From Didymella arachidicola (lineage: Eukaryota; Ascomycota; Dothideomycetes; Pleosporales; Didymellaceae): a stretch of 64,000 bases of DNA. Below are positions 23,686-31,998 of the stretch, piece by piece (the stretch's first letter is position 1; the number at the start of each line of letters is the position of its first letter). Below the pieces are notes generated by a model. The model had not been told where the DNA came from. It worked only from the letters and a program-made list of their open reading frames with translations, and made no database searches. The stretch covers positions 124,001-188,000 of the forward strand of contig CM049995.1 of the NCBI GenBank assembly GCA_016630955.3, in the 5' to 3' direction. Both the position numbers and the translations under genes were made by a program.

Positions 23686-24276
23686 ATGCCTAAGGAATCA
23701 ACGAGATCTCGTGCACCTCGCAAGGTGTCGTCTACCGAAGCGCGTCGTGCGCGTGCAGATCGTCTGCGTGCTGAAGCAAAGGAAATGGTGTTTCGCTGCA
23801 AGCGGTGTGAGGAAAAGAACTTCCGTTGCTTTGTGGATACTGCAACTGGTCGCTGCGCTGGCTGTATCGCAGTCCATGCAGAGTGCAGTCTTTTTGTTTC
23901 TGAAGAAGAATGGGAAAAAGTTGAAGAAGAGAAGCGTAAGACGCGTATAGCGTTGTTGCGTGCCAAAGAAGATGCTGCTCGTCTTGAGCGTGAGCTGGCA
24001 GAAATTGAGAGTCGGGAGCAGGTCTTCGCGCGTCGTGATCTGGCCGTGTTGCAGGTGCAGGAACAGGGGCAAGAGTCGGAAGCGTCGCGTACGACAGCCA
24101 CGTCATCCACCACCAATCCACTCGCTGATTTCCGCTGGTCACAGGCTAACGATTCCTCCTCTGGTCTCTTATCAGACCAACTCTTTGTTGACTTCCTTGC
24201 TGGGAACCCCGTGGATCCTGTGCCGTACTGGCCACAGAATTTCGATACTGCGTCAGCGACTGGCGACAGTTCGTGA
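23686..24276 (+). CDS. Antisense accessory ORF of the gypsy element with Zn2Cys6-like motif
   Basis: 196 residues, starting MPKESTRSRAPRK. It reads opposite to gag-pol and its 3' end overlaps the 3' end of pol by 131 bp. A basic N-terminus precedes six cysteines at residues 38, 41, 48, 57, 60 and 67, spaced C-x2-C-x6-C-x8-C-x2-C-x6-C, exactly the spacing of the fungal Gal4-type binuclear zinc cluster. A strongly charged segment (residues about 75-115, EEEWEKVEEEKRKTRIALLR) should form a coiled coil, also as in Gal4-type dimers. The rest is Ser/Thr-rich. It lacks other transcription-factor domains. An internal ATG-in-frame extension upstream (to 23602) is possible. A DNA-binding or regulatory role is inference. 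Confidence 0.65.
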   Translation: MPKESTRSRAPRKVSSTEARRARADRLRAEAKEMVFRCKRCEEKNFRCFVDTATGRCAGCIAVHAECSLFVSEEEWEKVEEEKRKTRIALLRAKEDAARLERELAEIESREQVFARRDLAVLQVQEQGQESEASRTTATSSTTNPLADFRWSQANDSSSGLLSDQLFVDFLAGNPVDPVPYWPQNFDTASATGDSS

Positions 24277-27200
24277 GGTTTGCTTCTGGTTCCCACGTGT
24301 TCTCTGAGTCTGGGTATCCTAACCACTTGACTAGATACTCAATGTTTCGTCCCTTCTTTCGGTGTTTTATTATTTTTTCAACTTCCCACTCGTCCTGGCC
24401 GTCTGCCTGGTAGTGGAAGTCTTTCTGGATTGGTGTTCTGGGGTCGGCAGGTTCCAACAGAGCGATGTGGAACACTGGATGGATCTTTGCATCCTTGGGC
24501 AGCGCGAGTCGATAGTTGACTGGGCTGATTCGTTTGGAAATGAAAAATGGTCCGACTTTGACTTTGTCCAGTTTTTTTGTTAGTCGCCGTGTGCGTAGAT
24601 TCTTGGTGAGGAGGTACACTTTATCCCCCTCTTCTAGCAGAGGTGCCGTTTTTCGTTTCTTGTTGACATAAGAGATGCTTCTTGACTGAGCTTTGGCGAT
24701 GTTCTCAAGCGATTGCTGATGTACTTCCTTTAGTGCTTCGACTGAAGTGATCGCTGATTCCGTTTGAATGTTACTGTCCAATGACCTTGTAAAGAGATTT
24801 GGGTGTCTCCCGTGGTTCGCGAAGAACGGCGTTACGCCCGTTGCTTCCGATAATTTGTTGTTGTACGCGATTTGAGCCATAGGCAACAGTGAAACCCAGT
24901 TGTCCTGCCGCTGGTTGCAGTAGATGCGGAGGTACGTCTCCATAGTTTGGTTCACTCGTTCCGTTTGGCCATCCGTCTGCGGATGGTATGCCGTGGATAG
25001 CTTCTTCTTGGTGCCTATCGCTGCTAGCAGCGTGGTCCAATAGTTTGACGTGAAGAGCTTATCTCGATCGCTGATGATTGACTCGGGAATACCATGGTAG
25101 CGGATGATCCTATCTAGAAACACTCGTGCAAGCTGCTCTGCAGTGTAGCTATGACGAAATGGTATCATCTCAGCGTACTTGGTAAATCGGTCTACCACAA
25201 CGAAGATCGAGTCGTAGGCGTATCCTGTTACAGGATCTTTGGAGGTAGGTAGCTGTGTGACAAAATCCATCGTGATATTTGTCCATGGTGCCGTTGGCGG
25301 CTCCATTGCCTGTGCTTCTCCATACTTGGCGTGCGTGCTGTGTTTATTCTGCTGACAGCTTACGCAATTCTTGATAAACTTGCCGACCTTGTCGCGCATG
25401 TTTGGGAACTCGTAATGTCTCTTGATGAGTTCCATTGTCCTTGTGATGCCGGGGTGTCCGTGTAGCGGGTCATCGTGATGACTGCTTATGATTTGTTGTT
25501 CCAGTTCCTCAGGAACTTTTGACGGTACACGTTGTTCTTGCTGAACTAGCATCATGTTGTTGAGCTGCTGTGATGGTCCCAACGATCCATCTTTGTTGAT
25601 ACCGAGGATGGCTGATTCGTTGATCGTCTTAGATCCTGCGAGATCATGTCGTCTGCTGAGCGCGTCTGCTCTTCCGTTGTCCTTGCCTGGTGTGTAAAGG
25701 ATCTTGAACTTGTATTGTCCGAGGGTCTCAGACCATCGTACTTGTCGTCTATTCAATACCTTAGTTGTCGTGAAATGTACCAGGTTCTTATGATCCGTGT
25801 AGATCGTGAGTTCTGAACAACTCTCAGCATATACTCGCCAATGTTCTAGGGCAGATACGATTGCGAGTAGTTCCTTGTCGTGCACATCGTATCGTTCTTC
25901 TGGTCCTGAGAACTTGCGTGAGTAGTAGGCAATTGGGTGCCATTGGCCATCTCGTTCCTGCGTGATGCATGCTCCTAATGCCAAATCTGAGGCATCTGTT
26001 TCCATTCTTAGCGGTTCTCCGCTCCTGAATGTAACCAATGTGGGTGGATCCACACAAGCCTGCTTCAGCGTTTCAAAGGCTTTGTCCTGATCTGCATCCC
26101 ATTTAAAAGGTGTGTCCTTCCGCGTGAGCTTTGTAAGCGGTAAGGCCTTCGTGGAGTAGTCCTTGATGAAGCGTCGGTTGAAGTTGACAAACCCTAAGAA
26201 CTCTTGAATGTTCTTGACGGTTTTGGGTACTGGCCAATCCTTCACAACCTGGGTCTTATCTTTGCTCATCTTGACTCCGTGTCTTCCTACGACAAACCCT
26301 AGGAATTCGACTTCCTCCTTGTGCCACTCGCACTTCTCGGGTTTCAGGCGTAGGTGTGCTGCTCCTAAGCAGATAAGCACTTGTCGTACATGTTCGACAT
26401 GCTCTTCCAGTGTTTTGCTGTACACTAGGATGTCATCGAGATACGCCACCACAGTAATGTCCAAGTGTGCCCTCAGCACGTTGTTGATGAGCGCCTGACA
26501 CGTTGCTGGTGCGTTGGTAAGCCCAAATGGCATGACCAAATACTCGTAATGACCGTAACGGGTTCTGAACGCCGTCTTCCATTCTTCGCCTTCCTTCATG
26601 CGGATGAGGTTATACGCTCCTCTTAAGTCTAACGCAGTGAAGTACTGTGCTCCGGCTAACCGATCCTGTAGTTCGCTGATGTTCGGTAGCGGGTAACGAT
26701 TCTTGATCGTGATATCATTGAGTTTTCGGAAATCAACGCAAGGTCGTAGCTTGCCGTCTTTCTTTGGTACGAATAGAATGGGAAATCCTGCTGGGGATTC
26801 TGATTCTCTAATGAATCCTTTGTCAAGGTTCTCCTTAAGGTATTTGCGCAGTTCCTCAAGTTCCTTTTCTGACATCTGGTATATGGGCCCAAATGGGGGC
26901 TTCTTGCCTGGTTCGAGCTTAATCTCGTGGTCCCATTCTTGGTGCTGCGGTAATGCCTTCGCAGTCTTCTCATCGCGGAAGAGGTCTATAAACTCTCTAT
27001 ATTCGTCCGGGATGTCAGGAGTTGTACTGTCCTCCTTAACCGTCGCTTTGTGATCCGGGGGCTGGTCGGTATCTGCACGGTCGACCGCTCTATCTTGGCG
27101 CGTCTTGTTCGAAGAGATGTTGTTGATCTCCTTCTCATCCACCAGCTGCGTCGTGAGCTGCGCGGGTCGCTGTCCGGGTGTACCTGATCCGTGACACGTG

Positions 27201-27646
27201 AGCGTTATTCGCTGGTTCTTCCAGTCGATCCATGGATTGTGCTCTCTTAACCAAGGGAGTCCTAATATGATATCGTGGGCGGCCGTTCCCAGAACATCTA
27301 GGTCTATCAATTCCTCGTGGTTGAATACTCTGAGACGTCGCTGTACCACTTCATGGGTCACAGTTGACTCTCCTGGCATTGGTTCTCCGTTGGCTACTCG
27401 TAAAGGGTATGGTTCTTCCTTTCTTCGCTTTTGCAAGCCTGCTTGCGTGATAGCGGATTGAGACACGTAGTTACTTTGTGCTCCTGAGTCCAACAATGCC
27501 GTCATCCTGGTGCCTTCTAGCACGACAGGGAATCTGATGAGTGAATGGGTCTCATTGGAATCCTGACGTCGATTCCGGGAGCCCTGGACGTTGTTGAGGG
27601 AACGTCCTCGTCCTGTCTTCTGGTGGCGTTCACTGGCCACATGTCT
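24146..27646 (-). CDS. pol: Gypsy Pol (protease, RT, RNase H, integrase, chromodomain), made by -1 frameshift
   Basis: The pol frame has no ATG start and a TGA (27661-27659) just before the slippery site, so it is reached only from gag by a -1 shift; first pol codon at 27646. Domains, numbering from about 27640: aspartic protease ALLDSGAQSNYV near residue 50; reverse transcriptase with VVAYLDDILVYS, YLDD near residue 400; RNase H with METDASDLALGA; integrase zinc finger HxH and CVSCQQNK; integrase core with ITMDFVTQLP, ISDRDKLFTS and AYHPQTDGQTERVNQ; and a C-terminal chromodomain, EWEVEKII with YLVKWLGYPDSENTWEP. All catalytic residues appear intact. The chromodomain places it among the chromoviruses. 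Confidence 0.95.
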   Translation of the reverse strand, partial: RHVASERHQKTGRGRSLNNVQGSRNRRQDSNETHSLIRFPVVLEGTRMTALLDSGAQSNYVSQSAITQAGLQKRRKEEPYPLRVANGEPMPGESTVTHEVVQRRLRVFNHEELIDLDVLGTAAHDIILGLPWLREHNPWIDWKNQRITLTCHGSGTPGQRPAQLTTQLVDEKEINNISSNKTRQDRAVDRADTDQPPDHKATVKEDSTTPDIPDEYREFIDLFRDEKTAKALPQHQEWDHEIKLEPGKKPPFGPIYQMSEKELEELRKYLKENLDKGFIRESESPAGFPILFVPKKDGKLRPCVDFRKLNDITIKNRYPLPNISELQDRLAGAQYFTALDLRGAYNLIRMKEGEEWKTAFRTRYGHYEYLVMPFGLTNAPATCQALINNVLRAHLDITVVAYLDDILVYSKTLEEHVEHVRQVLICLGAAHLRLKPEKCEWHKEEVEFLGFVVGRHGVKMSKDKTQVVKDWPVPKTVKNIQEFLGFVNFNRRFIKDYSTKALPLTKLTRKDTPFKWDADQDKAFETLKQACVDPPTLVTFRSGEPLRMETDASDLALGACITQERDGQWHPIAYYSRKFSGPEERYDVHDKELLAIVSALEHWRVYAESCSELTIYTDHKNLVHFTTTKVLNRRQVRWSETLGQYKFKILYTPGKDNGRADALSRRHDLAGSKTINESAILGINKDGSLGPSQQLNNMMLVQQEQRVPSKVPEELEQQIISSHHDDPLHGHPGITRTMELIKRHYEFPNMRDKVGKFIKNCVSCQQNKHSTHAKYGEAQAMEPPTAPWTNITMDFVTQLPTSKDPVTGYAYDSIFVVVDRFTKYAEMIPFRHSYTAEQLARVFLDRIIRYHGIPESIISDRDKLFTSNYWTTLLAAIGTKKKLSTAYHPQTDGQTERVNQTMETYLRIYCNQRQDNWVSLLPMAQIAYNNKLSEATGVTPFFANHGRHPNLFTRSLDSNIQTESAITSVEALKEVHQQSLENIAKAQSRSISYVNKKRKTAPLLEEGDKVYLLTKNLRTRRLTKKLDKVKVGPFFISKRISPVNYRLALPKDAKIHPVFHIALLEPADPRTPIQKDFHYQADGQDEWEVEKIIKHRKKGRNIEYLVKWLGYPDSENTWEPEANLTNCRQSLTQYRNSVASTAQDPRGSQQGSQQRVGLIRDQRRNR

Positions 27647-29682
27647 AAAAAAGACTCGTCATGGGGCAATAAGCCGCTTAGGTATTTAAGTGATCGGTGT
27701 TTCCTGCATTTAGGATTCAAACACTCAACCCACTCTCGAAGGTAACACTCCTGGTCCTGTACACAATGCATGTCCACAATCTCCTCTACGCTTGTAATTC
27801 CAGGGAAGTGGAGGTTTGTCCGCTTATCCCAAAGGTGTTCTGGGCAGAGGGTCTCTGCGCAGTTCCACCAGTATTCTTCGCAACCCTTAGGTTTGCTGGG
27901 AAACCACTGGCTGTTTACCTTGAACTGCAGATGGTCGTTACAGGCGTCGTGGTAGCACTGCATAGCTGGGAGTTGAGGGTGACATGGGTTCCGGAGATCT
28001 TGTTGTAGCTGTGCCACGTAGTTATAGGTTGGCGTGGCCACTCGTCGGCTGAAGTCAGGTTCGCCCACGTGTGACTGTGTTGCTTGGCCTTCGTCCATCC
28101 ATTTCGCGAAATCCTCCGTATGCCACTCCTTGTCAGGTTTCTGGACGTTGATGACCTGTTGATTGAACTGGGCAAGTGCTTCAGGATCGTCAAGTAGGCA
28201 CTGCCTAGCCCTTACAACGTCTTCGTCCATTGACCAGTCACGCGTGTCCCCGCTATCCTGCGAGCCTGATGGCTGAATTGCCAGGTGTGGTGCTTCCTTC
28301 TTATGTTCAGGAATATTGTTGACAATCGTAAGGTTTACAACTGGTATCCGGATTTCTTGGGAGGCATGAGTCTGGGTTGCTCGGTCGCTCGAGACCGGCG
28401 TATAGGACTCCTGTGCTCTGTCGCATACGAGTAGACGCTTTCCTTCTTCTGAGTAATATTTGTCGTTGTGTTGGTAGAAGGATCCGTAGTATCGTTTGCC
28501 GACAATAATGATGCCGTCCCGGGTATCGCATTCCACCACATGGTGTTTTCTAGGATCGTTCTTGATCCACTGGGGGTGTGGGTAAGGCGTTGGTGATCGC
28601 ACCAGTCTGTCTGCACCTTTGTCAGATTCCTCTTCATGTTCGTCTTCCATAAGACGACCCATGTCTTCAGTGAGAATTTCCCATTCTTCACTGGTCTCGT
28701 TGTTGCCAGTAGTCAGCATGTTAAGCTGTCGAACTACTTTGTTCTTCATGCGGCAATCACGAGCATAGTGGCCTATTTTGCCACAGCTGTAACAAGTCAC
28801 TGAAGACTTGTCCGGCTTGCTGCCCCTGCCCTGTTCCTTCTTGTTCCACCTATCGGGTCCTTTGTTAAGGTTAGATAGGTCCATGGCCGCAGGTCCGTAG
28901 TATCCACTTTGCGTGTTGTTATGGATGCGTTGTCCAGAGTTGGATTGGTAGCGACCTCCGCGTTGTCCGCGATTAAAGTTGTTGCGCCATGGGTTGCGTG
29001 GTGGCGAGCGTCGTTCAGTTAAGAGGACGCGTGCCCGTGGATCGTTTCGGAGTTCTTGCTGGAGTTCCTGTAGTCTAACGTCGATGTTGATAGACTCATT
29101 GACCAGGGAATCAAAATCGTCCGTGGAGGCTGCGGTACGCATGAGCTCCTCCTTGACCTTAGGTTTAAGACCCTGTCGGAACATAGTCATCAAAGCGGTG
29201 TCGTTCCATCCGGCGTACGTGGCTAGCTGTTGGAACTCAGCGGCGTAGTCGGCGACTGACGTCTCTTGTCGGATAGTCTGAATCTTGCGACGTGCGATCG
29301 TTGGTTCGTTGGACACGCCAAACACTGGGCGAATCTGTTCCTTGAACTGGTCGAAATCTTCGAACCACGCGTCTATGTCGGTAGACGTTCCTACGTCGTG
29401 ATAGCGCTTGAGGAATGGTTTGATCCACGTGAAAGCTTTTCCACGCATGTAGCTGGCAACCAGGGTGACGCGTTTCTCTTCGGCGATCCTCTCTCCTTGA
29501 AACATGAAGTAGAGGTCCCATTGAATGAGCCAGTCCTCCAGCTTGCTGCGATTGCCATCCCAGAAGTCGGGCTTAGCAACAGCGAAGCTGCGAGTAGTAG
29601 TGGTCTCCATATCAACGTCGTCATCCTCGTGGTTGTTGGTAGAGTTGCTAGGGGTAGCACGTGTTCCTGAGGTAGTACTCAT
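27517..29682 (-). CDS. gag: Gypsy Gag polyprotein
   Basis: 721 residues from the ATG 17 nt inside the 5' LTR boundary. The open frame extends upstream into the LTR, but MSTTSGTRATPSN is the natural start. The capsid-like region contains WLIQWDLYFMFQGERI and FRQGLKPKVKEELMR. The single zinc knuckle is CYSCGKIGHYARDC (CX2CX4HX4C). Gag has a long C-terminal extension beyond the zinc knuckle, rich in charged and aromatic residues, overlapping the pol start. It forms the particle that packages element RNA. The frame is intact. Confidence 0.92.
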   Translation of the reverse strand: MSTTSGTRATPSNSTNNHEDDDVDMETTTTRSFAVAKPDFWDGNRSKLEDWLIQWDLYFMFQGERIAEEKRVTLVASYMRGKAFTWIKPFLKRYHDVGTSTDIDAWFEDFDQFKEQIRPVFGVSNEPTIARRKIQTIRQETSVADYAAEFQQLATYAGWNDTALMTMFRQGLKPKVKEELMRTAASTDDFDSLVNESINIDVRLQELQQELRNDPRARVLLTERRSPPRNPWRNNFNRGQRGGRYQSNSGQRIHNNTQSGYYGPAAMDLSNLNKGPDRWNKKEQGRGSKPDKSSVTCYSCGKIGHYARDCRMKNKVVRQLNMLTTGNNETSEEWEILTEDMGRLMEDEHEEESDKGADRLVRSPTPYPHPQWIKNDPRKHHVVECDTRDGIIIVGKRYYGSFYQHNDKYYSEEGKRLLVCDRAQESYTPVSSDRATQTHASQEIRIPVVNLTIVNNIPEHKKEAPHLAIQPSGSQDSGDTRDWSMDEDVVRARQCLLDDPEALAQFNQQVINVQKPDKEWHTEDFAKWMDEGQATQSHVGEPDFSRRVATPTYNYVAQLQQDLRNPCHPQLPAMQCYHDACNDHLQFKVNSQWFPSKPKGCEEYWWNCAETLCPEHLWDKRTNLHFPGITSVEEIVDMHCVQDQECYLREWVECLNPKCRKHRSLKYLSGLLPHDESFLDMWPVNATRRQDEDVPSTTSRAPGIDVRIPMRPIHSSDSLSC
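27646..27652 (-). promoter_or_regulatory. -1 ribosomal frameshift site U UUU UUA between gag and pol
   Basis: On the coding strand the gag codons are TCT TTT TTA, so the heptamer T TTT TTA is in the required X XXY YYZ phase. After a -1 slip the next codons are AGA CAT GTG GCC, continuing into the protease. Five nucleotides downstream a GTGGC...GCCAC stem can form, and further on GGACGTT...AACGTCC gives a 7-bp stem, both possible stimulators. Confidence 0.85.
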
Positions 29683-29699
29683 CTTGGGGGTGTTCAAAA
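29683..29699 (-). promoter_or_regulatory. Putative primer-binding region of the gypsy element
   Basis: Only 17 nt separate the 5' LTR from the gag ATG. The sequence starts TTTTGAACACCCCC and lacks the TGG expected for a tRNA primer. Eight bases (TTGAACAC) are complementary to GTGTTCAA at 29922-29915, close to the predicted 5' end of the RNA. Confidence 0.5.
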
Positions 29700-30183
29700 T
29701 GTTGAAGTCGTACTTTAAGCAAAGCTCGTAAGCACTAGTTCTGTTGGTTCTCAGGGATGAATACAGTAACAGGGACACAAGGTGGGGGTTGCAATAAGGT
29801 GTACAGATATGATCTGTCAGTCTTGAAAGCAGGGGGGTTAACAATGAGTAGTACAGAGTAGACTGTCTAGCTCGAAGGTTGGTTGAGATCCAATATCGTA
29901 GATTGAAACTTAGGTTGAACACGAACTGTAAGAGTTGTGTTCCTACGTACTATATACTATTCCTGTATCCCGAGTACCTGTAGTCTCCGGGATACCTGTG
30001 GTCTCCGGGATACCTGTGGTCTCCGGGATACCTGTGGTCTCCGGGATACCTGTGGTCTCCGGGATACTTGTGCTTGGCGGGATACCAGTCACGTGACTTG
30101 TGGGACACATATGCGTCACCCCGCACTACTGCAGTAGAGTCCGTTCGTCTACTTGTGGCTTCCCTTCTCCTGTGATCGTAACA
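29700..30183 (-). repeat. 5' LTR of the gypsy element
   Basis: 484 bp. On the coding strand it contains a TATA-like TAGTATATAG near 29949-29958, so transcription would start about 25-35 nt downstream, near 29922. An 18-bp tandem repeat lies upstream of this in U3. Confidence 0.95.
29968..30085. repeat. 18-bp tandem repeat inside the 5' LTR (U3)
   Basis: The same array as in the other LTR. It sits just upstream of the putative TATA element, where enhancer-type repeats are often found in LTR elements. Confidence 0.9.
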
Positions 30184-30188
30184 GGCGC

Positions 30189-30209
30189 ACCCCACCGGAA
30201 TGGCGCACC
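30189..30209 (+). repeat. Left TIR of the pogo element, inner part
   Basis: Continues the left inverted repeat after the gypsy insertion. It is preceded by the second GGCGC copy (30184-30188). It pairs with the inner part of the right TIR without mismatch. Confidence 0.9.
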
Positions 30210-30282
30210 CTGTAGCAAATTTATCTTTACACCTCAATATTTCAGCACCACAACAAGAAATTTAAACGTACAATAGCTTAAA

Positions 30283-31917
30283 TTAATCCTCTATCTCTAT
30301 TACATCTTGCTGGCAAGTGCGCTTATTATGCCCTATCCTGCCGCATGTTGTACAGCACCGTTTAACTTTACTACTGCTACCTACCTGCGCACCTTCTCCC
30401 TTAGTCTCAGCCTTAGCGTCTTTCTCCTTTAGTATTTCCTCTGCCTCTGCCTGCGAGAGAGTCCCGCCTTCCTGAATCCGCTTCTTTTTACGCCTCTTAC
30501 GCTCAGAAGCAGCCTTGTTTGCCTGTTCAAGCTGGGCTATCCTTGCCTCAAGTAGCGTGTGCGAATAGTCCCTCTTTGCAGACCCCCTTTTAACCTGTAG
30601 GACCATCTCAATAATTGAGTCAGGAGAGGAACTCCTATGTTCTCTTATCCTCTTAATAATAAGAGTTGTTTGGCTATCAATTTCAATCGCGTTGGTTGGT
30701 GTTTTAGGTTGCCAGTTGGTAGGCCCAGGCAGAGGCGGTGTTGGCGTACGAGGCTTAACTTCAAGCCTTGACAGCACCGCCTCTGGGTCAAGTGGGACCA
30801 AGCCAGTTGCTCTAAAGCTTGATAAGATGTTGCTCTTTGAGATTGCCTTGTTGTATACTGGTTGAAACGTTGCTAAGAAGGCCTTTTTGTCCACGTGGGT
30901 AATGTAACTGTCTGCCAAGCTTTTGATCTCCTTCTTGTACGCCTGCTTCAGCGGGGCAAAGCACCCAACGTCAAGTGGCTGCAGGATGTGAGAGGCGTGC
31001 GGAGGCATACAGAGGGCAATAATCTTGCTTTCCTCGCAGAGATTCTGGAATTCGAGCGACTTGTGACTCTCGTGGCCATCGATAATCAGCAGCCGATGGC
31101 TACCTACAGTAGCAGCCTCTGTGTGCTGGATAAAGTGCTTTAGCCAGGCAAGGCCAAGCTCATTAGTAGTCCAGCCATTCTTGCTAACCCCAATCCTCCA
31201 ATCTTTTGGGTTGTTAACGTACCAGGCCTTGTCGTGGTGCTTTGCTTTGAGGATGAAGAAGGGTGGGACAGACCAGCCCATCGCGTTGATACAAGCAATC
31301 AAAGTTATCCACTCACGATCGCCAGGCTGAAGGCTGAGTGGTGCACGACGTCTCTCAGACGCAGTCACTACCTTAACTGACCCTCCAACGCCTATCTGGA
31401 AGCCAGTCTCGTCAAAGTTGTAGGTATCTTGGTCCAGGATGCCGTACTTGGCTTTAACGTTGCGTATAAGGTCGAACCAGGGACTGATAATTGCTGTATC
31501 GCTGCACAGAACTCTCCGGTAATCTCTCAGTCTAGAAACCTGAGACCTAACCTCAGGTTTCCGCTGGATAAACCTGTAGGTCCAGTTTTCTCCAACCTTG
31601 CCCCCATCGCGAGCAGCCAACAGTTGATCAGCCATCTCTCGCACATAAGTAAGCGTAGGAGCAAATCCTCGCGCGTCAAGCTTTCTTATATGTTGAACAA
31701 GCACCTCCTCTTCTTGCTTTGTAAGCCGAGAGCAATTGGGGTAGATAACGCGTTGAGAAGCTGGTTTGGCGCGTTGCCTTCGAAGAGTACTTTCAGGCAC
31801 GTTGTAGACAGCAGCAGCGCGTCGCTGGCTTAGGTTCGCATTAGAATTAATAGCTCTAATAGCAAGCTTAATTCTATCTTCACGAGAAAGTAATTCAAGA
31901 TCAATTTGTTGCGACAT
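30283..31917 (-). CDS. Pogo/Fot1 family transposase
   Basis: 544 residues, uninterrupted. Residues 1-60 carry a psq-type helix-turn-helix (LSQRRAAAVYNVPESTLRR). Residues 65-135 form the CENP-B-type HTH. The DDE domain has D169 (YNFDETGF), D280 (LLIIDGHESH) and D316 (HILQPLDVGCF), i.e. a DD35D arrangement typical of pogo-like enzymes. A basic coiled-coil region and a C-terminal zinc knuckle, CTTCGRIGHNKRTC, follow. The enzyme cuts and pastes the element at TA sites. The ORF lies inside the 45-bp TIRs; because the left TIR is split, it could act on other copies rather than on its own. Confidence 0.93.
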   Translation of the reverse strand: MSQQIDLELLSREDRIKLAIRAINSNANLSQRRAAAVYNVPESTLRRQRAKPASQRVIYPNCSRLTKQEEEVLVQHIRKLDARGFAPTLTYVREMADQLLAARDGGKVGENWTYRFIQRKPEVRSQVSRLRDYRRVLCSDTAIISPWFDLIRNVKAKYGILDQDTYNFDETGFQIGVGGSVKVVTASERRRAPLSLQPGDREWITLIACINAMGWSVPPFFILKAKHHDKAWYVNNPKDWRIGVSKNGWTTNELGLAWLKHFIQHTEAATVGSHRLLIIDGHESHKSLEFQNLCEESKIIALCMPPHASHILQPLDVGCFAPLKQAYKKEIKSLADSYITHVDKKAFLATFQPVYNKAISKSNILSSFRATGLVPLDPEAVLSRLEVKPRTPTPPLPGPTNWQPKTPTNAIEIDSQTTLIIKRIREHRSSSPDSIIEMVLQVKRGSAKRDYSHTLLEARIAQLEQANKAASERKRRKKKRIQEGGTLSQAEAEEILKEKDAKAETKGEGAQVGSSSKVKRCCTTCGRIGHNKRTCQQDVIEIED

Positions 31918-31953
31918 CGTTGGTGGTGGTCAAAAGAGGTGTGGTCTTGGCAA

Positions 31954-31998
31954 GGTGCGCCATTCCGGTGGGGTGCGCCATCCGGTGGTAGTTGGCGT
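31954..31998 (-). repeat. Right TIR of the pogo element
   Basis: A 45-bp inverted repeat beginning GGTGCGCCATTCC and ending GTTGGCGT, followed by TA. One mismatch relative to the reconstructed left TIR. Confidence 0.9.

Larger units (their letters stand above)
23074..30183 (-). mobile_element. Intact Ty3/gypsy chromodomain retrotransposon (chromovirus)
   Basis: A 7110-bp element transcribed on the minus strand. It is bounded by 484-bp LTRs (TGTTGAAG...GTAACA) that read as identical, with a 5-bp target duplication GGCGC (23069-23073 and 30184-30188). Order on the coding strand: 5' LTR (29700-30183), gag, pol (protease, reverse transcriptase, RNase H, integrase, chromodomain), polypurine tract (about 23558-23572) and 3' LTR (23074-23557). 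An antisense ORF lies between the end of pol and the 3' LTR. Identical LTRs and undisturbed frames mean the insertion is recent and untouched by repeat-induced point mutation. Confidence 0.95.
23050..31998 (-). mobile_element. Pogo/Fot1-type DNA transposon split by a gypsy element
   Basis: The ends are 45-bp inverted repeats that begin ACGCCAAC on the left and end ...GTTGGCGT on the right. They differ at one position once the inserted gypsy element and one copy of its 5-bp duplication are removed. Both ends are flanked by TA, the Tc1/mariner/pogo target duplication. Without the insertion the element would be about 1834 bp, a normal Fot1-like size. It encodes one intact transposase on the minus strand. 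The left terminal repeat is interrupted after 24 bp, so this copy should be difficult to mobilise. Confidence 0.9.
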
